Positions 43,534-51,857 of a stretch of DNA of 51,857 bases are shown piece by piece. The DNA comes from Klebsormidium nitens. Lineage: Eukaryota; Streptophyta; Klebsormidiophyceae; Klebsormidiales; Klebsormidiaceae. The translations under genes and the position numbers were made by a program. The DNA is taken from assembly GCA_000708835.1 (NCBI GenBank), contig DF237519.1, positions 1-51,857 of the forward strand. Direction: 5' to 3'. The notes under the pieces are model-generated. The model did not search any database and was not told where the DNA came from. It was given only the letters and a program-made list of their open reading frames with translations. Position 1 is the first letter of the stretch, and each line of letters starts with the position of its first letter.

Positions 43534-46119
43534 ATGGACACCAATGAGAAGATTCACATTGAGAAGCTGAAGGGAGCAGAGAACTATCAGACCTGGAAGG
43601 TGCTGATAAAGCTTCTGCTGACTGAGAAGGGTCTCAAGAAGACGATCGATCCTGAGACCAGGTCAAGCGAGGAGTTGGCTGCAAGGACTGCAGCAGTGAA
43701 GGCAAAGGAAGAAGAAGATCAAGAGAAGGCTCTGGCAGCAATTGGTCTTCGAGTGTCTTCAGAATTCCTTGGGATCATCACAGATGCTGATGGATCTGCA
43801 AGAGCAGCCTGGGAACAATTCTCAAGGATGTTCCAGTCTGTGACAAATGCAAGAAAGATGATGCTCAGGGAGAAGCTGGCATCACTGAAAATGGAGAGTG
43901 GAGAATCAGCAGCGAAGTATGTTGCTAAAGCAAAGGACCTCAAAAGAGATTTGCTGCAAGCAGGTCTAGACGCTGGAGACGTAGATCTTGCTGCTGCATG
44001 TGGTTTGTCCAGGTCCTACAGGGAGATTAGGATGGCACTAGAGCTGCAAGAAAAAGCTATCTCCCTGGATGAAATGCTTCCTCTCCTCCTCCAGCATGAA
44101 GCCAGACTCGAACGTGATGAGGAAACAGATCATGGAGAGTCCTCCAGTTCAATGGCCTTCGCGAGCAAAGGCTTCAAGCAGCATGCGGGGAAGTCTCAGA
44201 GCAGAAGACCAGGTCCTAAGTGCTGGACGTGCGGAGAAGAAGGTCACAGATCCTCGGAGTGCTCTCAGAACAGAGACAAGGACGAGGAGTGCAGGAAGTG
44301 TGGACTGAAAGGCCACATCGCAAGGAACTGCAGAAAGAGAGATTCGGGCGAAGGAAAGAGTGGAGAAAACAGGGACAAAGGGACGAGGAGATCCATGGTG
44401 TTTGCCTGTCCTCCAGAAACAACTCTCTCAACACTCTGGATTCTGGACTCTGGAGCAAGTGCTCATCTCTGCTGTCAAAAGGAGATGTTCTCAGAGCTCA
44501 GGGAACTCAAAGGTGGCGAGGCAGAGGAGATCCAAGGGGTTGGAGATGCAGTCAGAGTGGAGGGCATTGGGAAGGTGCCTCTGATTTGCAAGACCGAAGA
44601 GGGAGAGATGACAGAGGTCATTCTCGAAGGAGTCAAGTTTGCTCCTCAGGCGCAGGTCAATTTGGCAGCACTTGGCAAGTTTCTCAGCAAGGGAGCAACT
44701 CTGCACAGCGAAGGAAGCGTGGTCAGCCTGAAAATGGAGGGAGAAAAGTTCCTAGAAGCGGAGAATCAAGATGGAGTGTCGGTCATCAGGACAGTTTCGC
44801 AGAAATCTCTGGCCTTTGCAATCACTCAAGCTGATGAGGGAAGACTGTGGCACAGGCGCTTTGGTCATGCGAGCTGCGAAATCCTGGCGAAAATGGCGCA
44901 AGATTCTCTCGTTGAAGGACTCCCCCCAGCAGCAGCCTTCCGAAGAGCCGGCGAAACCCTCTGTGAAGACTGCGTCCTCGGCAAGCAAACTCGGAAACCC
45001 TTCTTCCCCAGTAACCGTCAAAGTCAGAACCCCCTCGATCTAGTTCATACGGACCTCTGCGGTCCGATGCAAACGACGTCAGCCGGGGGCGCTCGCTACG
45101 TCGTCACTTTCATAGACGACTACAGCCGGTGTGGGACGGTGCAGCTGCTAAGAACCAAGGAGCAGGCGAAGCAAGCCCTGGAAGCTTACGTCAGCTGCGT
45201 GGAAAACCAACTGGGGAGAACGGTCAAGAAAATCCAGAGCGATAGGGGCGGAGAGTACTGGAACGGGGAAGTCAAGGCGTTCTGTGCGCGCAAGGGGATC
45301 ATCCATCAGAAGACCAATCCCTACTCGAGTCCGGAAAACGGGGTAGCGGAACGGTTGAATAGGACTCTGATGGATAAGGTGCGCGCGATGCTGTCTGAGA
45401 GCGGATTGATACAGAAGTGGTGGGGCGAAGCGGTTCTGACTGCGAGCTACGTCAGGAACCGGACGGCGACCAAGACGCACGGGAAGACCCTCCTGGAGCT
45501 CTTCTTCGGGCAGAAGCCAAGTGTGAAGGAGCTCCGCGTCTTCGGTTCCAAGGCCTACGTCCACACCCCCGCTCAGAAGCGAAAGAAACTCGATCCTGTC
45601 GCGAAAGCCGGCGTCTTCCTCGGGTACGAACCAGGAACCAAGGGGTACCGGATCCTGCTGACGTCAGATCAGAAGACCGTGCTGATCTCGCGTGACGTCA
45701 CGTTTGACGAAGCGGAACGGAAGGACCCCGAGGGAGCGGAAGCCTGGGAAGACCCTCCGCCTCTGCCGTCAGTCTCGTCTGAGCCCGTCGAGCCTGAGGG
45801 AGAGAATGAAGAGGCGGAAACGGAAACCCCAGAACCGGAGCCGGAGAACGGAACGGAAGAGGGGAGCGGAACGGGAGAAGAGAGAGCGGAACCGGAAGCG
45901 ACGGGAAAGAGGGAGAGAAGACCGAGTCAGCGCTACCCCTCGAACGACTGGGTAACGGCAAACCTCGCAAAGGAGACGGCGGAACCGGTGGAGCCGAAAA
46001 CCCTGGAGGAAGCGCTAAGCAGCCCGGAAGCCGCATTTTTGTTAGAAGTATTTGCGCACTGCCACTCGGGCCACACTGGCGCCAGTGTAGCCCGAGTGGC
46101 AGTGCGCAAATACTTCTAA
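43534..46119 (+). CDS. Copia gag-protease-integrase polyprotein, truncated (861 aa)
   Basis: One open frame of 861 codons from a Met at 43534. Gag-like start (KLKGAENYQTWKVLI) over about 1-200; two CCHC zinc knuckles at about 230-268 (CWTCGEEGHRSSEC, CRKCGLKGHIARNC); protease with DSGA, Asp at 305; pre-integrase His/Cys motif (LWHRRFGHAS ... CEDCVLGK); integrase core with Asp507 (HTDLCGP), Asp570 (SDRGGEYW) and Glu606 (GVAER), 35 residues between the last two as in D,D(35)E; then the integrase C-terminal part with VFLGYEPGTKGYRI. The frame reaches EPKTLEEALSSPEA, where copia reverse transcriptase begins, then runs into palindrome B for its last 26 codons. The intact frame points to a fairly recent insertion. 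Confidence 0.9.
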   Translation: MDTNEKIHIEKLKGAENYQTWKVLIKLLLTEKGLKKTIDPETRSSEELAARTAAVKAKEEEDQEKALAAIGLRVSSEFLGIITDADGSARAAWEQFSRMFQSVTNARKMMLREKLASLKMESGESAAKYVAKAKDLKRDLLQAGLDAGDVDLAAACGLSRSYREIRMALELQEKAISLDEMLPLLLQHEARLERDEETDHGESSSSMAFASKGFKQHAGKSQSRRPGPKCWTCGEEGHRSSECSQNRDKDEECRKCGLKGHIARNCRKRDSGEGKSGENRDKGTRRSMVFACPPETTLSTLWILDSGASAHLCCQKEMFSELRELKGGEAEEIQGVGDAVRVEGIGKVPLICKTEEGEMTEVILEGVKFAPQAQVNLAALGKFLSKGATLHSEGSVVSLKMEGEKFLEAENQDGVSVIRTVSQKSLAFAITQADEGRLWHRRFGHASCEILAKMAQDSLVEGLPPAAAFRRAGETLCEDCVLGKQTRKPFFPSNRQSQNPLDLVHTDLCGPMQTTSAGGARYVVTFIDDYSRCGTVQLLRTKEQAKQALEAYVSCVENQLGRTVKKIQSDRGGEYWNGEVKAFCARKGIIHQKTNPYSSPENGVAERLNRTLMDKVRAMLSESGLIQKWWGEAVLTASYVRNRTATKTHGKTLLELFFGQKPSVKELRVFGSKAYVHTPAQKRKKLDPVAKAGVFLGYEPGTKGYRILLTSDQKTVLISRDVTFDEAERKDPEGAEAWEDPPPLPSVSSEPVEPEGENEEAETETPEPEPENGTEEGSGTGEERAEPEATGKRERRPSQRYPSNDWVTANLAKETAEPVEPKTLEEALSSPEAAFLLEVFAHCHSGHTGASVARVAVRKYF

Positions 46120-46121
46120 CA
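46040..46121. repeat. 82-bp palindrome, copy B, inverted relative to A
   Basis: Same element as at 42877, but the single arm mismatch is on the opposite side, so B reads as the exact reverse complement of A. Left flank is copia coding sequence; right flank is unrelated. Confidence 0.9.
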
Positions 46122-46178
46122 CACCCAACACCCAAAGTTCTCCATTTCTTAAACATTTCGTTGAAATAGTAAAGCTAT
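46122..46178 (+). repeat. 57-bp direct repeat, copy 1
   Basis: CACCCAACACCCAAAGTTCT and the next 37 bases recur at 46502-46558 with one mismatch. The unit is 380 bp from its partner. Each copy is followed by a TATA-like element (46302 and 46655). Confidence 0.9.
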
Positions 46179-46501
46179 TGCGAGCGAAAGCGAACTCGAA
46201 ACTCACAACATGTCGCTCTCGAACATATCAATTCTTGACGTCTACGTCTAGATTGAGCTCGAAGAGAGCGACAAGATCAAAATTGAGTGAGCGAAGCGAG
46301 CTATAAAACGCTTCTGAGCAGCGAAATGTTTCATTCCAAAGAATCAAGAACCGCTAGCGCCTTCCCTCCGCCAAACAAGCCCTTCCAACTTAGCACGCTT
46401 TCAATCTCGCCCTCCCCCCCCCGCCCTCAGTATCATTGCTCGCTCGATTCGCCTAACTCAAACCCGAGCTCCCCAGATGTTGATTTTGCGTCGAAGAGCT
46501 G

Positions 46502-46558
46502 CACCCAACACCCAAACTTCTCCATTTCTTAAACATTTCGTTGAAATAGTAAAGCTAT
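46502..46558 (+). repeat. 57-bp direct repeat, copy 2
   Basis: Partner of the repeat at 46122-46178. The pair could be the remains of LTR or target duplications next to the truncated copia element; no other part of an element was seen. Confidence 0.9.
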
Positions 46559-46654
46559 ACGGAGGTTACGAGACAGATATCGATGCACGCAAAAGATAGT
46601 CCTTCCGCGCTCAGAGTACCCCAGTCCCACCCCGGGCGTCACGGAGGCGGGCTC

Positions 46655-46785
46655 TATAAAAGGCTCGGGCAGCGCAGACTTTCGCATTGAGAAAAACACT
46701 GCTATCCGTGCAAATTTATCAAGTCGAAGTCGACCTCAATTAGACCATCATCAACCATGCGGCGTCAGCGACAAGAGTGGCCGTG
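46655..46785 (+). promoter_or_regulatory. Candidate core promoter and first exon
   Basis: TATAAAAGG at 46655-46663 in a GC-rich setting is followed about 100 bp later by ATG in good context (CAACCATGC, 46757) and then a strong donor (GTGAGC, 46786). Only about nine codons would be read (MRRQRQEWP). No downstream exon was found, so this may be a solo promoter from an old element. Confidence 0.3.
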
Positions 46786-49734
46786 GTGAGCATCGTTACG
46801 TCAGCTCATCGCAGCAAACGTCATCAGAGCCGCAGCACTAACGGACGCTTTAAGTGGAAGCAACTAACGCCGTTATGAACTCGCAAAAGAAAAAACCCCT
46901 TGACCAAGGCATGAAAGACAGCAGTTTTTTCAATCTCCAGAAAGAAACGCTGGCGGCAAAAGTATCCCAGTCTTGTGGAGTCCCATTGAGATGACGTCCC
47001 TCAGACTTCCAGCCTTCTTTCAGTCCCGCCTGGCAGAAACTAACTCTTGGGTGCGTGCTAATGGTTTCTGTAAGGCGTGCCGTTGGTTTCGCTAACAGAA
47101 GGACGTTCATCTCGACAGACCGACTTATTTGCGGCACAACAAGCGGCTGCCCGCTTCGCTATGATAAGAGGGTTACTGAGAGGGAAACAAAAAACAAATG
47201 CACCGTAGAATATCTCTTGCTGGAAAATGGAGTCTTCTCAATCCGCACTGCAGGCTGAACCTAAAGAGCACGGGTAGGTTCCGTTCCTTGAAACAGCAGG
47301 CACTAAGAGCATACGGAAACGTTGGCTCGACGTACTTTCCGGTTTCTCGACAGCTAGACGGACTTCTTCAGCGCTTCAGACGGGATGGATCCATCGTGTG
47401 ATCGTCTTGACGAGATACTTCCAGCGGCACAATCAGATTTACGCGGTCCGAAAAGTAGATCCTCTCAAAAGCAGACAATCTCTACTTCTTGCTCCGCTCA
47501 GAAAGAACCTCGAACCATCGGATCTAGAACGTCACGGTTCCCATGCGTTGTCAGCCGGGCCAGCGGGCCTAACCAAAGGCACGAAGAAGCAGCCCGCAAA
47601 TTGTTTCTACCAACTTGAAATCATAATTTTGACCTCCGTTGTCACACAAGGGGGCTCTCTGGGGGCGCATGCACCGCTTGGAGACATGCCCATTGGCGTA
47701 CTGCTAGCCCACTACATCATAGCCATCCTAGGATTGCCCGGCCGTGCTGTTGTCGAAAGACCCGGTAGGGGAAGACGGGAGCCTCCGCCAATATCATCTG
47801 TCCAAGCAGCCGGCAAGAGAAGGAAAGAGAAGGAAACGATGAGGCATAACTAGGAGCATACACTGCAGAGCCCATTCTCGATTCTCGGACTACCCGAACG
47901 CAGCTGAGATCGGTGTCTAAAGGTGCATGGGTGTCCAACTTGTAAGAAGCTGATAATAAAATTGGTAATCCGTAGAGACGAGGAGAGTTACTTGACCAGA
48001 AAAGCTCGTCTTAATTGTGTAGCTGTCATGGTCTCAGACCTGAGCTCGTAGCTCAGGGGTCTCGAGCTTCTCAATCATTGCTAAACAGAGTCGTTGTTTC
48101 CAAAAAGAGCAGTAAACAAAGTAGGAGTTGGCACAAACCTTGACGGAAAGAGCGTAGAAGGGAGAACTTGACGAAAGCAGCATGGGAAGCTGAGCTTTTA
48201 GAGTAGGGAGTAGATTGAAGGCTCAGCCGAACGTGCGGCAAAGATATGAACCTTTAGCATACACCAAGAGGAGAAGAGGTTTAATTGCATCTAATGCATC
48301 TAAGAATATTGAACTGTCATTTACAACGCGCTTGCCACGAGCAAAGGATTCATGCTGTATAGCACGAGATAGATGCTGACGCCAATATTAGCTGGATGAC
48401 TCTGAGTCATGAGCACTGGCAGATAAGCAAACATAGCCGGACGTCAAGCAAAGGACTCTGTTACTGGAACGTAGAGTCTCGACGCCACCTCCTCAAACGT
48501 CATCCTTGATTATCTGTACATGCACACGCCATCAGGAGCGCTGAGGTCCTATGGATTGAAGATTCTGACCTGAGCACGTTAGCGGCCTCTGAGAGGACCA
48601 TGAAGAGTCTAGGTGGATCGTGTAGACCAAACCCACCTCCTGCAATCGTCACAGCCACCAGTGTGAGCGGGAAATTAGGAGAACTTAGCGAACACAGCCA
48701 GCTTATGATGGAATTGAAAGGAAAGAATTTATTTCTTGAGTACCTGGTCGTGTAGATTTTATCATCACGGAACGATGCGCCGACCAAGGGGTTTATGAAC
48801 GGAATGCTGATTCCTCTGGGCGCTGTGTGGGCAACCCAAGGGATGGACACACCCTAACACTCACTGCTCACTGCCAGCATCTGTTAACACTTTAGAGTCG
48901 CAGTAAAACCTGGTTGAAAGCATTCTGAGCGTAATTCCATGCCGTGTAGTGATTCTTTGGGCCCCTTGGCAGAGCTCAGGCGCAAGCCCACGACACCCAG
49001 ATCTGGCGACTACAGTAATGCCACGTATGAGAGAGGCGGGCAGGATGACCAGGTAAGAAGCTGTGAAAATAGACCTTTTTGTCTCAAAACGTCCTTTGAC
49101 AAACCTCATAGACCGGACCCTTCATGGATCCAGAGCAGAGACCGACGATGATCGGAAAAACCTACGGGCCTCTATGAGGGAGCGGTTGGCTGCAAGACGT
49201 TCGACCTGGCTTCCGCTCAGATCTGCATCTCCGTGATTGACGGATATTCGGGAATGCGGAACATTTAGATGCAATCAGTCGATCAGTGCAAAAAGCCTCA
49301 AAGATACAAAGACTTCTGAAGTCTGCAGGTCACAACCATTTTCTTTGAATGCGTAAACGGGTCAAGAAAATGAGCAGAGTCCCCAAAGCCTAAGCCAAAG
49401 CCGAAACAGAGTTAGAAACTTGCGGTCGCAAAGCGGCTCATCTGCGACCATTATCCTTGTCAACATTCTGACAGGCCAAGTGTCTGTCATAGCCGGTCCT
49501 CATGCAGCAGCACTTCGTGTTGGGATGACAGAACACTTCTCAGAACGATCGTGAGAGGGTTGAATGCCACGAAGCGGTTTTGTACCGAACCTAACCCAAA
49601 AACCTGACACCTCGAGCAAGCTAACATGAAAGGGTTTGAAACCAGGCTAGCTTGCGGCAGAAACAGGAGTTTCACAGCCATGCCCAAGCGAGAGATAGAA
49701 CTGTGAAGGATTCAAGGGACGAGAACATGTGGCG

Positions 49735-49918
49735 AAACACGAGCCACTTTGACGTTGAGACCATTGAGTTGGGGTCCAATAGGAGAGCGCCCACGACGAT
49801 AGCTGTCAGCAGGAGACTGGACGAGACGCCGGAGATGGCGATGCCGGTGAGGCGGGAGAAGCCGCGGACCCAGATGGACGGGAGGACGGCGGCCAGGCTG
49901 CCGAGAATCACGGAGTGC
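49735..49918 (-). CDS. Possible exon of a multi-pass membrane protein
   Basis: A GC-rich frame with strong coding look on the minus strand encodes two hydrophobic spans (SVILGSLAAVLPSIWVRGF and SGVSSSLLLTAIVVGALLLD). The LPSIW plus two-span layout resembles plant AVT-type vacuolar amino-acid transporters of the AAAP family. The 5' side has an AG acceptor at 49919-49920; the 3' end is unclear. No other exon of the gene was identified, so it may be a gene remnant. Confidence 0.35.
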
Positions 49919-51796
49919 CTTCAAGGAGAGACTGACACGATTCCTCTAGAGATCTCAGAACCAGACTACCGGACAAGATGAGGAAAGCTTTGGAATCCAA
50001 CCTCGAGAGCACAAGACTTCGTGAGAACTTTCTCCCTTGTCGTTTTGCAGTTATAAAAGCCTGGTGTCTTCTCGGCCGACGTCAGGACCAGGGTAGCCGC
50101 GATGCGTCTCGAACGGAGGCATCCAAGGGCTTTTCACGGTCCAGCCTTCCGAAAGTGACCCCATCCATGGGTCCTCAAGTCAAGGTTGATGAGACAAGCT
50201 TGGTGCGCTCTTTTGGTCAGACAAATATGGCAAAGAGTAACACAATTCCTTAGTGGCAAGCAAAGCAGGGGCAGGGTACGAGCAACTTCGTGGCAGTTCC
50301 ACAAAGGTACATGCCAATCTTCTCGGGACGAAATTCAGATCATCAGAAATTCAAGAGCCAAAACAAATATAAGGGAGGCGCAATACCGAGGTGATTGATG
50401 ACTGTAAAAGTGGCTTCGGGGACGGGAAACTTTGAGGCGGTCAATGAGCAAGAAGCTCTTGGTGTCGGCTCACTCACGGCCAATGTCCACAGGAGCTTGA
50501 CAAAGTGCGCAAGGAAGATAATCAAAGGCACGCAAGATGATATCCGGCGGAAAGTATGAGAAGCGAAGAATCATTGATGTGCAACAGTTCACAGAAACAG
50601 AGATGTGTCAGCCAACTGCGTGCAACGAGCTCGAAGATTGATCACCAGACCGGATAATGTCGGCGTCCGCGGGTCACCCGGTTCCTGTGAGCAATCGATC
50701 GCTCAATAGCTCCTATCTTCATAGCCTCTCTTAAAGCTTCTACCAAAAATGGACTTTTACATGGCCGTTTCAAAGCCGTCTTGCGCGCCCTGAGGAACTA
50801 ACTACGATACCTCGGATCAGTCGCACAGCCCAAGAGAATAGACAACTACAAAAGCAAACGCTGATCCAAGTTTTGTGGCTAGGCCCCGCGAAGCTGATGC
50901 AAAATAATAAATGTACGCCGCTTTGTAACATACACAAATCAGGAATATCCTCGCTGCAGCTCATTGGCTCATCCCCCAACGTCCAACAACTTCGACAAAG
51001 TCGATGGGGACGCCTTCCACATCGTTCAAAAGGATTGTGCGACCCTCAACCATGACGTCGGGGAGTAACGGCTCGCATTACACCAACTGAGCAAACAAGC
51101 TCATGCATAGCGCCTATCATGACAAAAGTGCGAGATACTACGCGAGTCCGGAAACCAAGAATTTGTAAGAGGCTTACATGCGCAAGCAGACGTTCGACAC
51201 AAATCGTACGAGACGCACTTCCTTCTGTCGTAAACGCAATTAGTGTTCGGGGCGTGCGAGTACAACTGATTGCAAGGCGAGTCCGTCTTAACGTCTGTGG
51301 AAACGCAGATGCCCCCGAAGCTAGCGCATGTCCAATTTTTCAAAGCCGACGCGATCGAGAAGCCAGTAAAGAAGCCGCACTGCGCAAAAGAAGGCGCTCG
51401 ACTGTACCTCTTTGAGTTGTACCGTATGCTTCCTTTCATGACGGAAGACAAGGTCAGACTAGCTGGTGACAGGAACAGTACGAGGGAAGAACTTATGCCA
51501 CCGCTTCAAAGTGGGGCAAGAGTCCCCAATGGGAGCGGCTCAGAGCGGCTAGAGAGGGGTGAGCTGATAATCCCAGCCTGCAAGTTTTCATAGCCACTGG
51601 TAGCGGGGAATGGTGCGTTTGGCAGGACCAGAAAGAGCAGACTCGTGTCATCGGCACGGGCACGTGTCCGTAATACAGAAAGAGACTGCGAAAAAGCTGG
51701 ACAAGGGTTTTGAGCATCGGAACGGGACGCTGTCATTCTTTTGCAAAACATTGCCCCATGGTTCCGGGCGGGCAACGTCTTTGTTCACAGGGACAG
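49919..51796. other. Gene-poor tail, second part
   Basis: No gene, RNA or clear repeat recognised apart from one possible exon near 51309. Confidence 0.4.
51309..51452 (+). CDS. Possible 48-codon exon, unknown
   Basis: Bounded by a CAG acceptor and a GTCAGA donor, both phase 0, and open throughout (MPPKLAHVQFFKADAIEK ... LYLFELYRMLPFMTEDK). No family recognised and no partner exon found. Confidence 0.22.
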
Positions 51797-51857
51797 TGTT
51801 AGAAGTATTTGCGCACTGCCACTCGGGTCACACTGGCGCCAGTGTAGCCCGAGTGGC
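51797..51857. repeat. 82-bp palindrome, copy C, cut by window end
   Basis: Begins TGTTAGAAGTATTTGCGC like copies A and B, with one extra base change in the left arm (GGGTCACAC). The right arm is incomplete because the window ends. Confidence 0.9.

Larger units (their letters stand above)
42959..46039 (+). mobile_element. Truncated Ty1/copia LTR retrotransposon
   Basis: Consists of a 5' LTR, a primer binding site, a leader, and gag-protease-integrase. It ends at palindrome B just as the reverse transcriptase region would begin; reverse transcriptase, RNase H and 3' LTR are missing, so it cannot be autonomous. Confidence 0.88.
46122..49734. other. Gene-poor tail, first part
   Basis: Beyond the 57-bp repeats and the candidate promoter no gene could be supported. 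A possible minus-strand exon at 48822-48744 (SIPFINPLVGASFRDD, CAG acceptor, GT donor) is in an open frame but could not be joined in phase to a neighbour. Confidence 0.4.

Noticed and set aside
44220-44834. 204-codon frame within the copia region
   Set aside because: Frame-shifted reading of the gag-protease coding sequence, whose motifs are in the 43534 frame.
47398-47853. 151-codon plus-strand frame
   Set aside because: No recognised domain, no splice partner, and ordinary composition for chance open frames.
48030-48075. tRNA-like A-box (GTAGCTCAGGGGT)
   Set aside because: No B-box or acceptor stem could be placed within tRNA length; not called as a tRNA.

Overview
The window is nuclear DNA from an intron-rich eukaryote, most likely a streptophyte (charophyte-type) green alga. 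Reasons: plant-type genes (RTNLB-like reticulon, CID7-type PAM2/CUE/DUF1771/Smr protein, plant-like ARP6) sit beside an SF-assemblin gene, a basal-body fibre protein typical of flagellate-producing green lineages and not of flowering plants. Genus is not proven; a Klebsormidium-like alga would fit.

Layout: reticulon (+, 859-4872); CID7-like (-, 6905-12195); actin-related protein 6 (+, 14757-20576); ABC1/ADCK1 kinase-like protein (+, 21500-29842); ribosomal protein eL43/RPL37A (-, 31484-33349); SF-assemblin (+, 34472-38764); an unrecognised low-complexity gene (-, 40029 to about 42254); a truncated Ty1/copia element (+, 42959-46039) bracketed by 82-bp palindromes; then a gene-poor tail with a few possible exons and a third palindrome cut by the window end. 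The six named genes were assembled by hand from exons whose splice phases all agree, giving proteins of 216, 1092, 471, 569, 92 and 293 residues. They are unrelated housekeeping genes (ER shaping, mRNA-linked adaptor, H2A.Z chromatin, mitochondrial kinase-like, ribosome, cytoskeleton), not a pathway or operon.

The most striking signal is in the introns. Around many exons of the kinase, SF-assemblin and ARP6 genes there are degenerate direct copies of exon edges: 30-70 bp of the exon start plus acceptor in the upstream intron, or of the exon end plus donor in the downstream intron. They form ladders with steps mostly of 120-180 bp, and the exon-derived part is visibly better kept than the intron part between. 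I count about 25 such 'exon-edge echoes'. The reticulon and CID7-like genes show none that I can see.

Other points: an eL43 whose zinc ribbon has lost three of four cysteines; six tandem branch-point-like modules before one ARP6 exon; a GC-AG intron in the reticulon gene; near-perfect 82-bp TG...CA palindromes, two of them exact reverse complements of each other; and a copia element with a Drosophila copia-type internal tRNA primer site.
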